From Pantoea dispersa (GTDB lineage: Bacteria > Pseudomonadota > Gammaproteobacteria > Enterobacterales > Enterobacteriaceae): a stretch of 64,000 bases of DNA. The first letter of the stretch is position 1; the number at the start of each line of letters is the position of its first letter. Below the pieces are notes generated by a model, which was given only the letters and a program-made list of their open reading frames with translations, was not told the DNA's origin and ran no database searches. The stretch lies in assembly GCF_014155765.1 (NCBI RefSeq), contig NZ_SCKT01000011.1:1-64000 (forward strand), read 5' to 3'. Below are positions 28,754-38,078 of the stretch, one piece after another. The translations under genes and the position numbers were made by a program.

Positions 28754-29959
28754 TTACTCACTCAGTAAATCCACGGCATGGTGCATGGCGCGCACCAGCG
28801 CGTCCACGTCCTGCAGATTATTATAGGGGGCAAATGAGACGCGCAGCGTGCCGCTGACGCCAAGCGCCGCCATCAGCGGCTGGGCACAGTGCTGGCCGGC
28901 GCGCAGCGCGATGCCCTGTTCCGCCAGCAGCGTCACGATATCGCTGTGGTGAATACCGGCGATATCAAACGCCAGCAGGCTGGCGCTGCCGCAGCGGAAA
29001 CTGCGGAAGCCGGGAATAGCGCTGAGTTGCTCTTCGGCAAGGCTGGCCAGCTGCTGGCTCCAGCGTTCGGCTTTTTCCGCATCGTACTGCCCCAGCCAGT
29101 CCAGCGCCGCACTCAGCCCGACCACGCCCGCCACGTTCGGCGTGCCTGCTTCAAAGCGCCACGGCACCGGCTGCGGCGTGAAGCCGCTGAAATCGACCTG
29201 CGTCAGCATTTTGCCGCCGCCCTGCCACGGCGGCATCGCGTCCAGCAGCTCCGCTTTGCCGTACAGCACGCCAGTGCCCATCGGGCCGTACAGCTTGTGC
29301 GCGGAAAAGGCGTAGAAGTCGATATCCAGCGCCTGCACATCCGGCGGGCAGTGCACCACGCCCTGCGCGCCATCCACCATCACTTTCGCCCCGACGCCGT
29401 GCGCCAGCGTAATCGCCTGCGCCAGATCCGGACAGCCGCCGGTCACGTTAGACATCTGACCTATCGCCAGCAGCCGGGTGCGCGCGTTGAGCAGCTGCGG
29501 CAGCAGGGCGATATCCGGTCGCCGGTCAGCGCCAAGCGGCCACTTTATCACTTTCGCACCGCTGGCCTGCGCCACCATCAGCCACGGCACCAGATTGGCG
29601 TGGTGCTCGGCTTCGCTCACCACAATCTCGTCGCCCGGCTGCAGGCGCGGCGCCAGCCAGCTGTGCGCCACCAGGTTGATGGCTTCCGTGGTGCCACGCG
29701 TCCAGACGATTTGCCGATCGTCCGCCGCCTGCAGCCAGTGCGCCACGCGCGCGCGCGCCTGTTCATACTGTGCCGTCAGCGCGCGGGCAGCGGCGAACTG
29801 GCTGCGGTGGACGGTGCCGCCACTCAGCGAATAAAACTGCGCGGTCGCGTCAATCACCGCCTGCGGCTTCAGCGCGGTGGCGGCGCTGTCGAGATAGACA
29901 CCCGCATCGCTCAGCGCGGGAAACTGCTGACGAAACTCGCCAGGAGAGAAATGGGTCAT
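28754..29959 (-). CDS. csdA: Cysteine desulfurase CsdA
   Basis: CsdA is a PLP enzyme that removes sulfur from cysteine or cysteine sulfinate and hands it to CsdE. At 401 residues it equals the E. coli enzyme. The PLP Lys222 is in [10 protein letters not shown] and the catalytic Cys358 in [25 protein letters not shown] is the cofactor phosphate region. The ATG at 29959 ([16 protein letters not shown]) was chosen by family match, with GAGCT upstream. A longer in-frame extension to 30115 has no support. Confidence 0.96.
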   Translation of the reverse strand: MTHFSPGEFRQQFPALSDAGVYLDSAATALKPQAVIDATAQFYSLSGGTVHRSQFAAARALTAQYEQARARVAHWLQAADDRQIVWTRGTTEAINLVAHSWLAPRLQPGDEIVVSEAEHHANLVPWLMVAQASGAKVIKWPLGADRRPDIALLPQLLNARTRLLAIGQMSNVTGGCPDLAQAITLAHGVGAKVMVDGAQGVVHCPPDVQALDIDFYAFSAHKLYGPMGTGVLYGKAELLDAMPPWQGGGKMLTQVDFSGFTPQPVPWRFEAGTPNVAGVVGLSAALDWLGQYDAEKAERWSQQLASLAEEQLSAIPGFRSFRCGSASLLAFDIAGIHHSDIVTLLAEQGIALRAGQHCAQPLMAALGVSGTLRVSFAPYNNLQDVDALVRAMHHAVDLLSE

Positions 29960-30167
29960 ACTCAGCTCACTTACTTGGATGTTAGGACCAGGCTGAAAGC
30001 CACGCCGTGGCCTGGCAAAGCTGGAAAAGCGCGTTATGCTAATTATTGCAAGGTTTGAACCGAAACCCGCATAACGAATCGGTCTGTTCCAGTCGATCGC
30101 TCTGTTTGCTGCCACTGGTCAGCGCACGCGGGTGGTTTAATGCAATCAATCTGCAAGGAGATAGAAG

Positions 30168-30392
30168 ATGAATAAACTCGCCGCAGTGCTGGCCGTGTGC
30201 ACCATGGCCTTTACCCTGGCCGCCTGTTCCAGCAACTACGTCATGCATACCAATGATGGTCGCACCATTGTTGCGGATGGCAAACCAAAAGTTGACGATG
30301 AAACCGGTATGATCAGCTATAAAGATGCCAATGGCAACGAGCAGCAGATTAACCGCTCAGATGTGAAAGAGATGGTGGAAATGGGCCAGTAA
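30168..30392 (+). CDS. ygdI: YgdI-type small lipoprotein
   Basis: This is a 74-residue lipoprotein precursor paralogous to YgdR at 1979. Signal peptide MNKLAAVLAVCTMAFTLAAC ends in lipobox LAAC. The mature domain has SNYVMHTNDGRTIVADGKP and a conserved GNEQQINRSDVKEM segment. The function is unknown. AAGGAGATAG is a strong ribosome-binding site. The gene ends 15 bases before the gcvB terminator region, pointing toward it. Confidence 0.93.
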   Translation: MNKLAAVLAVCTMAFTLAACSSNYVMHTNDGRTIVADGKPKVDDETGMISYKDANGNEQQINRSDVKEMVEMGQ

Positions 30393-30407
30393 GCCCGGTA
30401 AGCAGGT

Positions 30408-30435
30408 AAAAAAAAGCACCGCAATTTGCGGTGCT
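30408..30435 (-). terminator. GcvB rho-independent terminator
   Basis: 9-bp stem (30415-30423 with 30427-30435, 3-base loop) followed on the minus strand by eight T residues (30408-30415). The stem could also help end ygdI transcription from the other side, but the plus-strand tail there is only ATTTAAAA. Confidence 0.93.
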
Positions 30436-30605
30436 ATTTAAAATCACTATGGACAGACAGGGTAAATCTACAGGAATTAAAAGTTTGATCTGCAATCGTC
30501 AGATCAAAATGCAAACACAACATCACGACCACAAGCCAAAAGCTCTCTAAAAGTCTGCGATCTCTCGCACGTTTCCAGAAATCTTTTCGTTCCGGCTCAG
30601 GAAGT
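30408..30605 (-). ncRNA. gcvB: Small regulatory RNA GcvB
   Basis: GcvB is an Hfq-dependent sRNA that represses many amino-acid and peptide transport mRNAs. It is recognised by its place divergent from gcvA, its 5' end ACTTCCTGAGCCGGAACGAA, the GU-rich R1 seed (GTGATGTTGTGTTTGCATTT, about 30505-30530 in reverse), the conserved TTTACCCTGTCTGTCCATAG, and the terminator stem AGCACCGCA/TGCGGTGCT with a T8 run. The predicted length is about 198 nt. One internal stem, TTTGATCTG/CAGATCAAA, is present (30484-30508). The second internal hairpin known from E. coli (GGTAGC/GCTACC plus T-run) is missing. Confidence 0.93.
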
Positions 30606-30611
30606 GCGGCA

Positions 30612-30640
30612 ACTATAGGTATTTGCTGGAGCTTCCTCAA
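30612..30640 (-). promoter_or_regulatory. gcvB promoter
   Basis: On the minus strand TTGAGG (30640-30635), a 17-base spacer and TATAGT (30617-30612), with the GcvB 5' end six bases further at 30605. The gcvA-proximal side (about 30641-30720) contains CTAAT near 30672, the core recognised by GcvA in E. coli, consistent with GcvA control of gcvB. Confidence 0.78.
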
Positions 30641-30734
30641 CGGACAAATTATAATGTCTCGGATTAAAAAATCTAATACGTAACGACTTTGTATAAGTTG
30701 CAGTGTTACGCTGTCAATCCGGGTACGGAAAACC

Positions 30735-31652
30735 ATGTCAAAACGCCTTCCGCCGCTTAATGCTCTTCGCGTCTTCGACGCTGCGGCCCGTCATTTGAGC
30801 TTCACCAAAGCCGCTGAGGAGCTGTTTGTGACCCAGGCGGCTGTCAGCCATCAGATTAAATCGCTGGAAGATTTTCTCGGTCTTAAGCTGTTTCGCCGGC
30901 GCAATCGTTCGCTGTTATTGACCGAAGAGGGTCAAAGCTACTATCTCGATATCAAAGAGATTTTTTCGGCACTGAACGATGCCACGCGCAAACTGCAGGC
31001 GCGCAGTGCCAAAGGGGCTCTCACCGTCAGCCTGTTGCCGAGTTTCGCCATTCAGTGGCTGGTTCCGCGCCTCTCCAGCTTTAATCTGGCTTATCCGGGC
31101 ATTGATGTGCGTATCCAGGCGGTAGACCGTGATGAGGAGAAGCTGGCCGACGATGTCGACGTGGCGATTTTTTACGGCCGCGGCAACTGGCCCGGTTTGC
31201 GGGTAGAGAAATTGTATGCCGAATATCTGCTGCCGGTGTGCTCGCCGCTGCTGCTGACCGGCGACAATCCGCTCAAATCACCGGCCGATCTGGCGCATTT
31301 CACGCTGCTGCATGACGCCTCGCGCCGTGACTGGCAATCCTATATTCGTCAGCTGGGCTTGCAGCACATTAATGTTCAGCAGGGGCCGATCTTCAGCCAC
31401 AGCGCCATGGTGCTGCAGGCGGCGATCCACGGCCAGGGCGTGGCGCTGGCCAATAACGTGATGGCGCAGAGTGAAATTGAGGCCGGACGTCTGGTCTGTC
31501 CTTTCAACGATGTCTTAGTGAGTAAAAATGCTTTTTATCTGGTTTGTCATGACAGCCAGGCAGAACTGGGTAAAATAGCCGCCTTTCGGCAGTGGATTCT
31601 GGAAAAAGCCGCAACTGAACAAGAAAAATTCCGCTTCCGCTACGATCACTAA
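30735..31652 (+). CDS. gcvA: LysR-type regulator GcvA
   Basis: GcvA activates the glycine cleavage operon and gcvB when glycine is plentiful, and represses with GcvR otherwise. At 305 residues it is the same length as in E. coli. It has an N-terminal winged helix-turn-helix (LNALRVFDAAARHLSFTKAA, then LFVTQAAVSHQIKSLE) and a LysR effector-binding domain from about residue 95. It is divergent from gcvB. ygdD and rlmM follow on the same strand. Confidence 0.95.
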   Translation: MSKRLPPLNALRVFDAAARHLSFTKAAEELFVTQAAVSHQIKSLEDFLGLKLFRRRNRSLLLTEEGQSYYLDIKEIFSALNDATRKLQARSAKGALTVSLLPSFAIQWLVPRLSSFNLAYPGIDVRIQAVDRDEEKLADDVDVAIFYGRGNWPGLRVEKLYAEYLLPVCSPLLLTGDNPLKSPADLAHFTLLHDASRRDWQSYIRQLGLQHINVQQGPIFSHSAMVLQAAIHGQGVALANNVMAQSEIEAGRLVCPFNDVLVSKNAFYLVCHDSQAELGKIAAFRQWILEKAATEQEKFRFRYDH

Positions 31653-31702
31653 CGCGTTGCCTGCCGCACAGTGATGTGCGGTTTCACCTTGAGGATAAAT
31701 GA

Positions 31703-32098
31703 ATGTCCAGTCGTGCCATGTTTATATTTGCCGCCATCAGCGGCTTTCTGCTGGTGGCGTTTGGTGCTTTTGGGGCGCACGTGCTGAGTAAAGCGCTCGG
31801 CGCGGCCGAGATGGCGTGGATCCATACCGGCCTTGAATATCAGGCGTATCATACGCTGGCGATTATCGGTATTGGCGCAGCGATGCTGCGTCGCGCCAAT
31901 ATCTGGTTTTACTGGAGTAGCGCCGCGATGGCGCTGGGTATCGTCCTGTTCAGCGGCAGCCTGTATTGTCTGGCGCTGTCGCACCTGAAGTTTTGGGTGT
32001 TTGTTACGCCGGTTGGAGGCCTGTGCTTCCTGATTGGCTGGTTTTTGATGTTGATTGGCGCGCTGCGTCTGAAACGAAAGGCAGATCGCCATGAATAA
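31703..32098 (+). CDS. ygdD: DUF423 membrane protein YgdD
   Basis: This is a 131-residue inner-membrane protein of the DUF423 family with four hydrophobic spans and the family segment [12 protein letters not shown] followed by [11 protein letters not shown]. The function is unknown. GAGGAT precedes the ATG. The stop overlaps the rlmM start by eight bases, so the two genes are coupled. Confidence 0.92.
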   Translation: MSSRAMFIFAAISGFLLVAFGAFGAHVLSKALGAAEMAWIHTGLEYQAYHTLAIIGIGAAMLRRANIWFYWSSAAMALGIVLFSGSLYCLALSHLKFWVFVTPVGGLCFLIGWFLMLIGALRLKRKADRHE

Positions 32099-33191
32099 AG
32101 TTTTACTCTATTGCCGTCCGGGATTTGAGAAAGAGTGTGCGGCAGAAATCAGTGCCAAAGCAGCGGAACGTGAAATCTATGGTTTTCCGCGCGTTAAAGA
32201 CGACGCCGGTTACGTGCTGTTTGAGTGCTATCAGCCGGAAGAGGCGGAAAAACTGATCGCCACGCTGCCGTTCGCGGAGCTGATTTTTGCCCGGCAAATG
32301 CTGGTGGTGGGCGAGCTGCTGCGCGATCTCCCGCCAGAAGATCGTATTACCCCTATCGTCGGTATGCTGAGCGGCGTAGTGGAGAAGGGCGGCGAGCTGC
32401 GCGTTGAAGTGCCCGACACCAATGAAGCCAAAGAGCTGACCAAATTTTGCCGCAAGCTGACGGTACCGCTGCGCGCCAGCCTGCGCGACAGCAAAATCCT
32501 GCTGAATTATGAGAGCAATAAACGTCCGGTGGTGCATGTGTTCTTTATCGCGCCGGGCACCTGCTACGTTGGTTATTCGCTGCCGCACAACAACTCGCCG
32601 TTTTACATGGGCATTCCGCGCCTGAAGTTCCCGGCCGATGCGCCAAGCCGCTCTACGCTGAAGCTGGAAGAAGCATTCCATGTGTTCGTGCCGGCCGATG
32701 AGTGGGACGAACGGCTGGGCAGCGGCATGTATGCGGTCGATCTTGGTGCCTGCCCCGGCGGCTGGACCTATCAGCTGGTGAAGCGCAGCATGTGGGTCTA
32801 CGCGGTGGATAACGGCCCGATGGCGCCAAGCCTGATGGATACCGGACAGGTTACGCACTGCCGCGAAGACGGTTTCAAATTCCGCCCGCCGCGCAGCAAC
32901 ATCAGCTGGCTGGTGTGCGACATGGTGGAAAAACCGGTGCGCGTCGCCAGCCTGATGACCGAATGGCTGGTCAACGGCTGGTGCCGTGAGGCGATCTTCA
33001 ACCTCAAGCTGCCAATGAAAAAGCGCTATGAAGAAGTCACGCAGAACCTGGCAATGATGGACGCGGCGCTGAAGGAGAAGGGCGTAAACGCGCAGATCCA
33101 GGCGCGCCAGCTGTATCACGACCGCGAAGAAGTGACCGTACATGTGCGCCGGATCTGGGCGGCAGTCGGCGGACGGCGCGACGAACGCTAG
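32091..33191 (+). CDS. rlmM: 23S rRNA 2'-O-methyltransferase RlmM
   Basis: RlmM methylates the ribose of C2498 in 23S rRNA. The 366-residue protein has an N-terminal THUMP-like half and a C-terminal Rossmann methyltransferase with the SAM motif [10 protein letters not shown] starting at Asp217. The catalytic K-D-K-E set is plausible with [13 protein letters not shown] and others. The length equals E. coli RlmM. The gene is followed by a 485-bp repeat-rich gap where E. coli has fucose genes. Confidence 0.95.
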   Translation: MNKVLLYCRPGFEKECAAEISAKAAEREIYGFPRVKDDAGYVLFECYQPEEAEKLIATLPFAELIFARQMLVVGELLRDLPPEDRITPIVGMLSGVVEKGGELRVEVPDTNEAKELTKFCRKLTVPLRASLRDSKILLNYESNKRPVVHVFFIAPGTCYVGYSLPHNNSPFYMGIPRLKFPADAPSRSTLKLEEAFHVFVPADEWDERLGSGMYAVDLGACPGGWTYQLVKRSMWVYAVDNGPMAPSLMDTGQVTHCREDGFKFRPPRSNISWLVCDMVEKPVRVASLMTEWLVNGWCREAIFNLKLPMKKRYEEVTQNLAMMDAALKEKGVNAQIQARQLYHDREEVTVHVRRIWAAVGGRRDER

Positions 33192-33676
33192 TTCTGCTTC
33201 ATACTTTGCACTATCGCGGCGTTGGCTGCGCCTGCTTCATACTTTGCACTACCGCAGCGTTGGCTGCGCCTGCTCGCCCCGGTCACATACTAATGTATGC
33301 TCCCGGGGACTCCCAGGCTTGCCGCCTTGCGCTAGCACAAATTATTTCGCAGATTGGCTGCTTCGTATTAATGCAGGTAACTGCAGGCCGCATAACATTT
33401 GTAGCGGCGCGATTCATCGCGCAATAAATTGCGCCGCTACCAAAACCACAACCGGTGTGGAATGGGGCTGAAACCTGCCTGACCAGCTCGGGCTTGCCGT
33501 CCTGCGGTGGCACAAATTATTTCGCAGAAATTAGGTGCACCAGCCCGTAGCGGCGCGATTCATCGCGCAATAAATTACGCCGCAACCAAAACCGCAACCG
33601 GTGTGGAATGGGACTGAAACCTGCCTGACCAGCTCAGGCTTGCCGTGCTGCTGTAGGGGCGCCATTCATGGCGACC
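33192..33676. repeat. Repeat-rich intergenic region between rlmM and xni
   Basis: No gene is supported here. Four kinds of repeat are visible. A 38-bp tandem duplication occupies 33194-33231 and 33232-33269, with two mismatches. A palindromic stretch around 33274-33310 carries CATACTAATGTATG inside a CCCCGG/CCGGGG frame. Two 105-bp direct copies at 33401-33505 and 33547-33651 differ at about seven positions, and each opens with GTAGCGGCGCGATTCATCGC. A GGCGCCATTCATGGCGACC palindrome at 33657-33675 touches the xni stop. Small ORFs across these repeats are not believable genes. Confidence 0.85.
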
Positions 33677-34444
33677 TCAATGACGCGCCGGACCCTGATA
33701 CCGCAGCGTATTTAAATTCCCCTGCAACACCAAATCCCGCTTCAGCGTTGACACCTGTCGGCACACCTCCGCGATCGCGCGGTGATCGCGTAACTTCTTC
33801 TGCCATTTGTCAGGTACCTGATCCAGCTGCTGATACAGCGCCTCGAGCGAACCAAACTGCAGCAGCAGTTCCCGTGCGCTTTTCGGCCCGATGCCGGGCA
33901 CGCCTGGAATTTTGCTGCTGCTGATACCGCATAAGCCCCAGTAATCCGCCAGCTGGGCCGGCGCGACGCCGAACTCCTGTTCGATAAACGGTACGTCCAG
34001 CCAGCGCTTCTGAAAATAATCGCGGATGCGGATGCTCGGCGCCAGCAGCTGGCAGTAACCTTTATCGGTAGAAACGATGGTGGCCTGATGACCGGCGTCG
34101 GCCATCTTCACTGCCAGCGTCGCGGCCAGATCGTCCGCTTCATCCTGTTCGGCAACCCAGCAGCTGACACCGCTGGCCTCAAAGGCCGCCTGCAGCGAGG
34201 CCATCTCCTGCTGTAAATCGTCCGGCATCGGCGGGCGACCCGCTTTATAGTCCGGCAATAACTGATGACGCCAGCCAGGCTGTCGGTCATGGCTGTCAAA
34301 CACCGCCACCACGTGCGTTGGTCGCGTGTGGCCCAGCAGCTGATGCAGCGCCGCCACGCAGGCCTCACGACAGGGCGAACCCTGCACCGCGTGCAGGCGG
34401 CGGATCAGATTGAGCGCGTCGATAATAAGCAGATGAAGCGACAT
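33677..34444 (-). CDS. xni: Flap endonuclease Xni (exonuclease IX family)
   Basis: Xni resembles the 5' nuclease domain of DNA polymerase I and acts as a flap endonuclease. The 255-residue protein has the metal-binding Asp in [15 protein letters not shown], the acidic cluster [14 protein letters not shown] and [11 protein letters not shown], and a helix-hairpin-helix [16 protein letters not shown]. It lies directly upstream of ppnN in the reverse direction, 38 bases from the ppnN stop; in E. coli sdaCB intervenes there. Its 3' end abuts a palindromic repeat. Confidence 0.95.
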   Translation of the reverse strand: MSLHLLIIDALNLIRRLHAVQGSPCREACVAALHQLLGHTRPTHVVAVFDSHDRQPGWRHQLLPDYKAGRPPMPDDLQQEMASLQAAFEASGVSCWVAEQDEADDLAATLAVKMADAGHQATIVSTDKGYCQLLAPSIRIRDYFQKRWLDVPFIEQEFGVAPAQLADYWGLCGISSSKIPGVPGIGPKSARELLLQFGSLEALYQQLDQVPDKWQKKLRDHRAIAEVCRQVSTLKRDLVLQGNLNTLRYQGPARH

Positions 34445-34482
34445 AGTGATACCGGCAGCCCGCAGGCTGCCTTCCTGATGGG

Positions 34483-35847
34483 TTATTTGATGATTTCGTA
34501 GCAGGGGATGTAAGCGCTGCCGGGCAGCTTCATGCGCTGCTGCGCGACGAAGCCCTGCAGCAGTTCGTCCATGCGGTGCATCAGATCGGCATCACCTTGC
34601 AGCTGATACGGACCTTTTTCCCGGATTTCGCGGATCCCCATCTCTTTGACGTTACCGGCCACGATGCCCGAGAAGGCACGCCGCAGATCTGCCGCCAGTT
34701 TTTCTGCTGGCTGATTCGGGAACAGCTTCAGGTTGGCCATATTTTCGTGGGTTGGCAGGAACGGCACCTGCAGATCCGGCGCAATGCGAATCGACCAGTT
34801 GAAGCTGTAGGCATCGCCGGTTTCGCGGCGGTACTCTTTCACCTGCGGCATGGCTTTCTTCATCAGACGTGCCACTTCCGCAGCATCATCAATGATGATT
34901 TTGTAATGCCGGCGCGCAGCTTCACCCAGCGTATTAACGATGAAATCATCCAGCACGCGGAAGTAATCGGCGCTCTCTTTCGGCCCGGTGAGGATCAGCG
35001 GCAGCACCTGATCGCTGTTCTGCGGATTCATCAGAATGCCCAGCAGATACAACAGCTCTTCTGCCGTGCCCACGCCGCCCGGGAAGATCACGATGCCGTG
35101 CGCGATGCGCACAAAGGCTTCCAGACGCTTTTCGATATCCGGCATGATGATCAGTTCATTCACCAGCGGGTTAGGTGGCTCCGCAGCGATGATCGACGGT
35201 TCAGTCAGGCCGATAAACCGGCTGTCGTGATAGCGCTGCTGTGCATGGCCTACCGCCGCCCCTTTCATTGGCGCTTCCATCACGCCCGGACCACAGCCGG
35301 TACAGATATTCAGTTCGCGCAGGCCCATCTGGGTCCCGACATTGCGGCAATACTGATATTCGACCGCGTTAATGGAGTGACCGCCCCAGCACACCACGGT
35401 GTTGGGATATTCGCCCACGTGCAGCGCGCGCGCGTTGCGCAGAATAGAAAACACCTGATTGGTGATGTGCGCGGAGTCGGTGACGTCCTGATTTTGTAAA
35501 CGATCCGCCGCTGAGAGCTGACCGTTAACAAACAGAATATCGCGCAGTACGGCAAACAGGTTCGCCTGCAGCGAACGGATAATCCGGCCGTCAACAAACG
35601 CCTCTTCCGGCGGGTTGATCAGCTCCAGTTTCACGCCGCGCTCGCGGCGCAGCACGTTGATGTCAAAGTTTTCGAAGCGGGAAAGCAGTTCGTGGCTACT
35701 GTCGGTCTGGCTGCCGGAGTTGAGTACCGCCAGCGAGCAGTTGCGAAACAGCTGGTAGAGATCGCTGCTGGCAGTACGCTTCAGCATGTCGACTTCCAGC
35801 TGGGAGAGCAGATCCATTGAGCCAAGCGGGCTGATATGTGTAATCAA
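34483..35847 (-). CDS. ppnN: Nucleotide 5'-monophosphate nucleosidase PpnN
   Basis: PpnN splits purine and pyrimidine nucleoside monophosphates to base and ribose 5-phosphate, and is stimulated by (p)ppGpp in E. coli. The 454-residue protein has a central LOG-type Rossmann domain with [20 protein letters not shown] and [16 protein letters not shown], plus N- and C-terminal PpnN-specific domains. The start is TTG at 35847. It gives (M)[11 protein letters not shown], identical to the E. coli N-terminus, and is preceded by a strong AGGAGTT seven bases away. Upstream ATGs are not credible. relA, the ppGpp synthetase gene, is also in this window. Confidence 0.96.
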   Translation of the reverse strand: MITHISPLGSMDLLSQLEVDMLKRTASSDLYQLFRNCSLAVLNSGSQTDSSHELLSRFENFDINVLRRERGVKLELINPPEEAFVDGRIIRSLQANLFAVLRDILFVNGQLSAADRLQNQDVTDSAHITNQVFSILRNARALHVGEYPNTVVCWGGHSINAVEYQYCRNVGTQMGLRELNICTGCGPGVMEAPMKGAAVGHAQQRYHDSRFIGLTEPSIIAAEPPNPLVNELIIMPDIEKRLEAFVRIAHGIVIFPGGVGTAEELLYLLGILMNPQNSDQVLPLILTGPKESADYFRVLDDFIVNTLGEAARRHYKIIIDDAAEVARLMKKAMPQVKEYRRETGDAYSFNWSIRIAPDLQVPFLPTHENMANLKLFPNQPAEKLAADLRRAFSGIVAGNVKEMGIREIREKGPYQLQGDADLMHRMDELLQGFVAQQRMKLPGSAYIPCYEIIK

Positions 35848-36033
35848 GAGAACTCCTTTACACGCAAATGCGTGACTGATGACGCTGCGCTTAACCCGTT
35901 GAGCGCAGTGACGAAAATCCTTCGGTAAGCACGCTGTCGCCCTCGCGCCTGTACCAGAGTACCGTTGTCGGCCGCGAATGCTCAAGTGGAACCGCGCATC
36001 CGTGCGGCGGCCTGCGAGACATCTCGCAATCTG

Positions 36034-36879
36034 CTACTGGCGCACCAGGCGGGAGTAGCCCGGCATGAAGGGGACATTGCTGCGCCACGGATTGATATCC
36101 AGCCCGCCGCGCCGCGTGTAGCGCGCGTAGACGGTTAATGCTGCTGGCTGACAAAAGCGCTGAATATCGTTAAAAATACGCTCGACGCACTGCTCGTGAA
36201 ACTCATTGTGCTGGCGGAACGAAATCAGATAGCGCAGCAGCGCTTCGCGATCGATACGCGGGCCCTGATAGCGAATCATCACCGAGCCCCAGTCCGGCTG
36301 ATTGGTGATCAGACAGTTCGATTTCAGCAGATGACTGACCAGCGTCTCTTCAACCACTTCGCTGCCCGTTGCGCTGGCGAGGTAATCGGCGTTAAAGCCG
36401 TAATCGCTGATGGTGATATCCTGCTCGTCGATGACATCGCCAGCGAAGTGCCCGATCGGCTGACCTTCCACTTCGCTCAGGCGAAACAGCGCCACGCTGA
36501 CCTGGCCGTTAGCGCAGGCGCTGAGATCGCGCTCCAGCGTTTGCCGCACGGCGCCCCAGTCGGCGAAAATCGTCTGGTTAAAGCTGTTAAGATAGAGTTT
36601 GAAGCTTTTGGACTCGATCAGATTCACGCTGTCGGCGCTTAGCACCACTTCGCCGACCGCGACCTGCGGCACGCCTTTGCTGTTAAGCCAGGAGAGTTCA
36701 TACAGCGTCCAGATATCTGCGCCGTGGAACGGCAGGTTATCGGGATAAAGCCCGAGCGGCTCGCGATTCAGGCTGCGCGGCACCGCCTGCAGCAGCGTGT
36801 TATCGTAGCGATCAATATACGCGGTGGGCTTACCCAAAGTCAGGCCGCTCAGCGCCGTATCCCGGTTTTCAGAAGACAT
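36034..36879 (-). CDS. queF: 7-cyano-7-deazaguanine reductase QueF
   Basis: QueF reduces preQ0 to preQ1 with NADPH, the last free-base step before insertion into tRNA during queuosine synthesis. The 281-residue protein is the long, two-domain form found in gammaproteobacteria. The nucleophile Cys189 is in [13 protein letters not shown], and [15 protein letters not shown] is the QueF motif. The ATG at 36879 gives the family length. Its pathway partners queE and queD lie at 59739 and 60618. Confidence 0.95.
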   Translation of the reverse strand: MSSENRDTALSGLTLGKPTAYIDRYDNTLLQAVPRSLNREPLGLYPDNLPFHGADIWTLYELSWLNSKGVPQVAVGEVVLSADSVNLIESKSFKLYLNSFNQTIFADWGAVRQTLERDLSACANGQVSVALFRLSEVEGQPIGHFAGDVIDEQDITISDYGFNADYLASATGSEVVEETLVSHLLKSNCLITNQPDWGSVMIRYQGPRIDREALLRYLISFRQHNEFHEQCVERIFNDIQRFCQPAALTVYARYTRRGGLDINPWRSNVPFMPGYSRLVRQ

Positions 36880-36941
36880 AACGGTTACCACTAAAATCCA
36901 TCAAAGAGAGTCAGTGTAACCGATCACCAGCGAGAAGATGA

Positions 36942-37490
36942 ATGATGCAGCAAACCGCAGAGGCCCTGCGCGATTTTACCGCCCGTTATGTAGCGCACTG
37001 GCAGCAGCAGCACGGCCATTTTCCCGCCAGCGCAGAGCTGTACGGCGAGCCGTCGCCCTGCATCATCAGTGAACTGGATGAGCGCGTTCTGTGGCAGCCG
37101 CAGGACTTTACCCTGCCAGCCTCGCTGGCAGCCGTTGAGCGCGCACTGGATATTCAGCTGCAGCCGGACCTCACCACGTTCTATACCACACAATTTGCCG
37201 GCGACATGCACGCGCAGTTTGCACAGCAGTCGCTGACGCTGCTGCAGGTGTGGAGCGAGGACGATTTTACCCGCCTGCAGGAGAACCTGATTGGTCATCT
37301 GGTGATGAAGCGCCGTCTGAAACAGAGCCCCACGCTGTTTATCGCCACGACAGATTCGGAGCAGGATGTTATCGCGGTGTGTAATCTGACCGGCGAGGTG
37401 ATTGTGGAGCAGCCGGGTACGAAGAAGCGGCAGAAACTGGCGGTGGATATTCAGACATTTCTTAATGCTTTACAACCGGTTAGTTCCTGA
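36942..37490 (+). CDS. syd: SecY-interacting protein Syd
   Basis: Syd is a cytoplasmic protein that binds SecY and can inhibit or proofread translocon assembly. The 182-residue protein has the family segments [31 protein letters not shown] and [15 protein letters not shown]. Two ATG codons in a row occur at 36942 and 36945; I kept the first. It is divergent from queF by 62 bases. The csrB regulatory region starts just behind it. Confidence 0.95.
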   Translation: MMQQTAEALRDFTARYVAHWQQQHGHFPASAELYGEPSPCIISELDERVLWQPQDFTLPASLAAVERALDIQLQPDLTTFYTTQFAGDMHAQFAQQSLTLLQVWSEDDFTRLQENLIGHLVMKRRLKQSPTLFIATTDSEQDVIAVCNLTGEVIVEQPGTKKRQKLAVDIQTFLNALQPVSS

Positions 37491-37514
37491 GTTGCAGACT
37501 TTTCTCGCAGCCCA

Positions 37515-37532
37515 TGTAAGAGATCTCTCACA
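37515..37532. promoter_or_regulatory. UvrY (GacA-type) operator upstream of csrB
   Basis: The 18-bp sequence TGTAAGAGATCTCTCACA is a near-perfect inverted repeat. It fits the GacA/UvrY consensus TGTAAG-N6-CTTACA with one mismatch, and its reverse complement equals, as I recall it, the UvrY palindrome described upstream of E. coli csrB. Its centre is about 178 bases upstream of the predicted csrB start, in the range known for csrB. Confidence 0.82.
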
Positions 37533-37564
37533 ACTGTTGTGCGAGATCGCCAGAACATTACGCA

Positions 37565-37578
37565 GACTTCCGGAAGTC
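37565..37578. repeat. Perfect 14-bp palindrome upstream of csrB
   Basis: GACTTCCGGAAGTC is a perfect palindrome between the UvrY-like site and the csrB promoter. I do not know a factor for it. It could be a second regulator site or chance. Confidence 0.5.
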
Positions 37579-37666
37579 CGCAATGTAAAAATATTGTGAA
37601 TCATGCAGTTATGGCATCAATCCGAAAATACAGACATGGCTTAATCGTTTAACGGCGCTTACTGAC

Positions 37667-37695
37667 TTGTTATTGCGATGGTTTCTGCCAGAATA
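37667..37695 (+). promoter_or_regulatory. Predicted csrB promoter
   Basis: TTGTTA (37667-37672), a 17-base spacer and AGAATA (37690-37695) place the start near 37702. The -10 is imperfect, as expected for an activated promoter. Confidence 0.6.
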
Positions 37696-37701
37696 GTCAC
37701 C

Positions 37702-38011
37702 ACTGGCAGGAAGCCACGGATTGAGAGACGTTCAGGAGAATGTCAGCCAGGCGGCAGGAACGTAACGGAGTTTACGTCACAGGGAAGGCTTCAGGATGAA
37801 GCAGGACACTCCGGAGTGAGTAAAGGACACCTCCAGGATGGAGAATGAGAGCCACGCGGGATGTGGCGGGCCAGGATGCTAAGGACCAATGTCACGATGA
37901 CAGGCGACGGAAAGCGCAGGAACAGTTGTCATGGATGAGCAGGGAGCACAGCGGTGGCGGGAATGCTGCAAACGAACCGGGAGCACTGTAATCACAGTGC
38001 TCCCTTTTTTT
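37702..38011 (+). ncRNA. csrB: CsrA-sequestering RNA CsrB
   Basis: CsrB titrates the post-transcriptional regulator CsrA. The roughly 310-nt RNA lies between syd and yqcC as in E. coli. It carries about 20 GGA motifs, many as AGGA in hairpin loops (for instance CTTCAGGATGAAG and CTCCAGGATGGAG). A conserved block AAAGGACACCTCCAGGATGG is shared with E. coli CsrB, as is the 3' end with TTGTCATGGATGAGCAGGGA. It ends in a strong terminator. The 5' end is predicted only. BarA, encoded at 49021, sits at the top of the pathway that activates csrB. Confidence 0.95.
37979..38011 (+). terminator. csrB rho-independent terminator
   Basis: 10-bp stem GGGAGCACTG/CAGTGCTCCC (37979-37988 with 37995-38004, loop TAATCA) followed by seven T residues. 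Confidence 0.95.
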
Positions 38012-38078
38012 ATGCCGTTTTTGCGCGCGCACCCACTAATGATATGCTTGCCGCCCCTTTTTGACGCGGAGGTAGCGT

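Noticed and set aside
30434-30736. 100-codon minus-strand ORF between ygdI and gcvA
   Set aside because: It overlaps the gcvB sRNA and its promoter and has no ribosome-binding site or family match that I recognise.
33142-33924. Short ORFs across the rlmM-xni repeat region
   Set aside because: They are made of repeat sequence or antisense to xni, with no ribosome-binding site.
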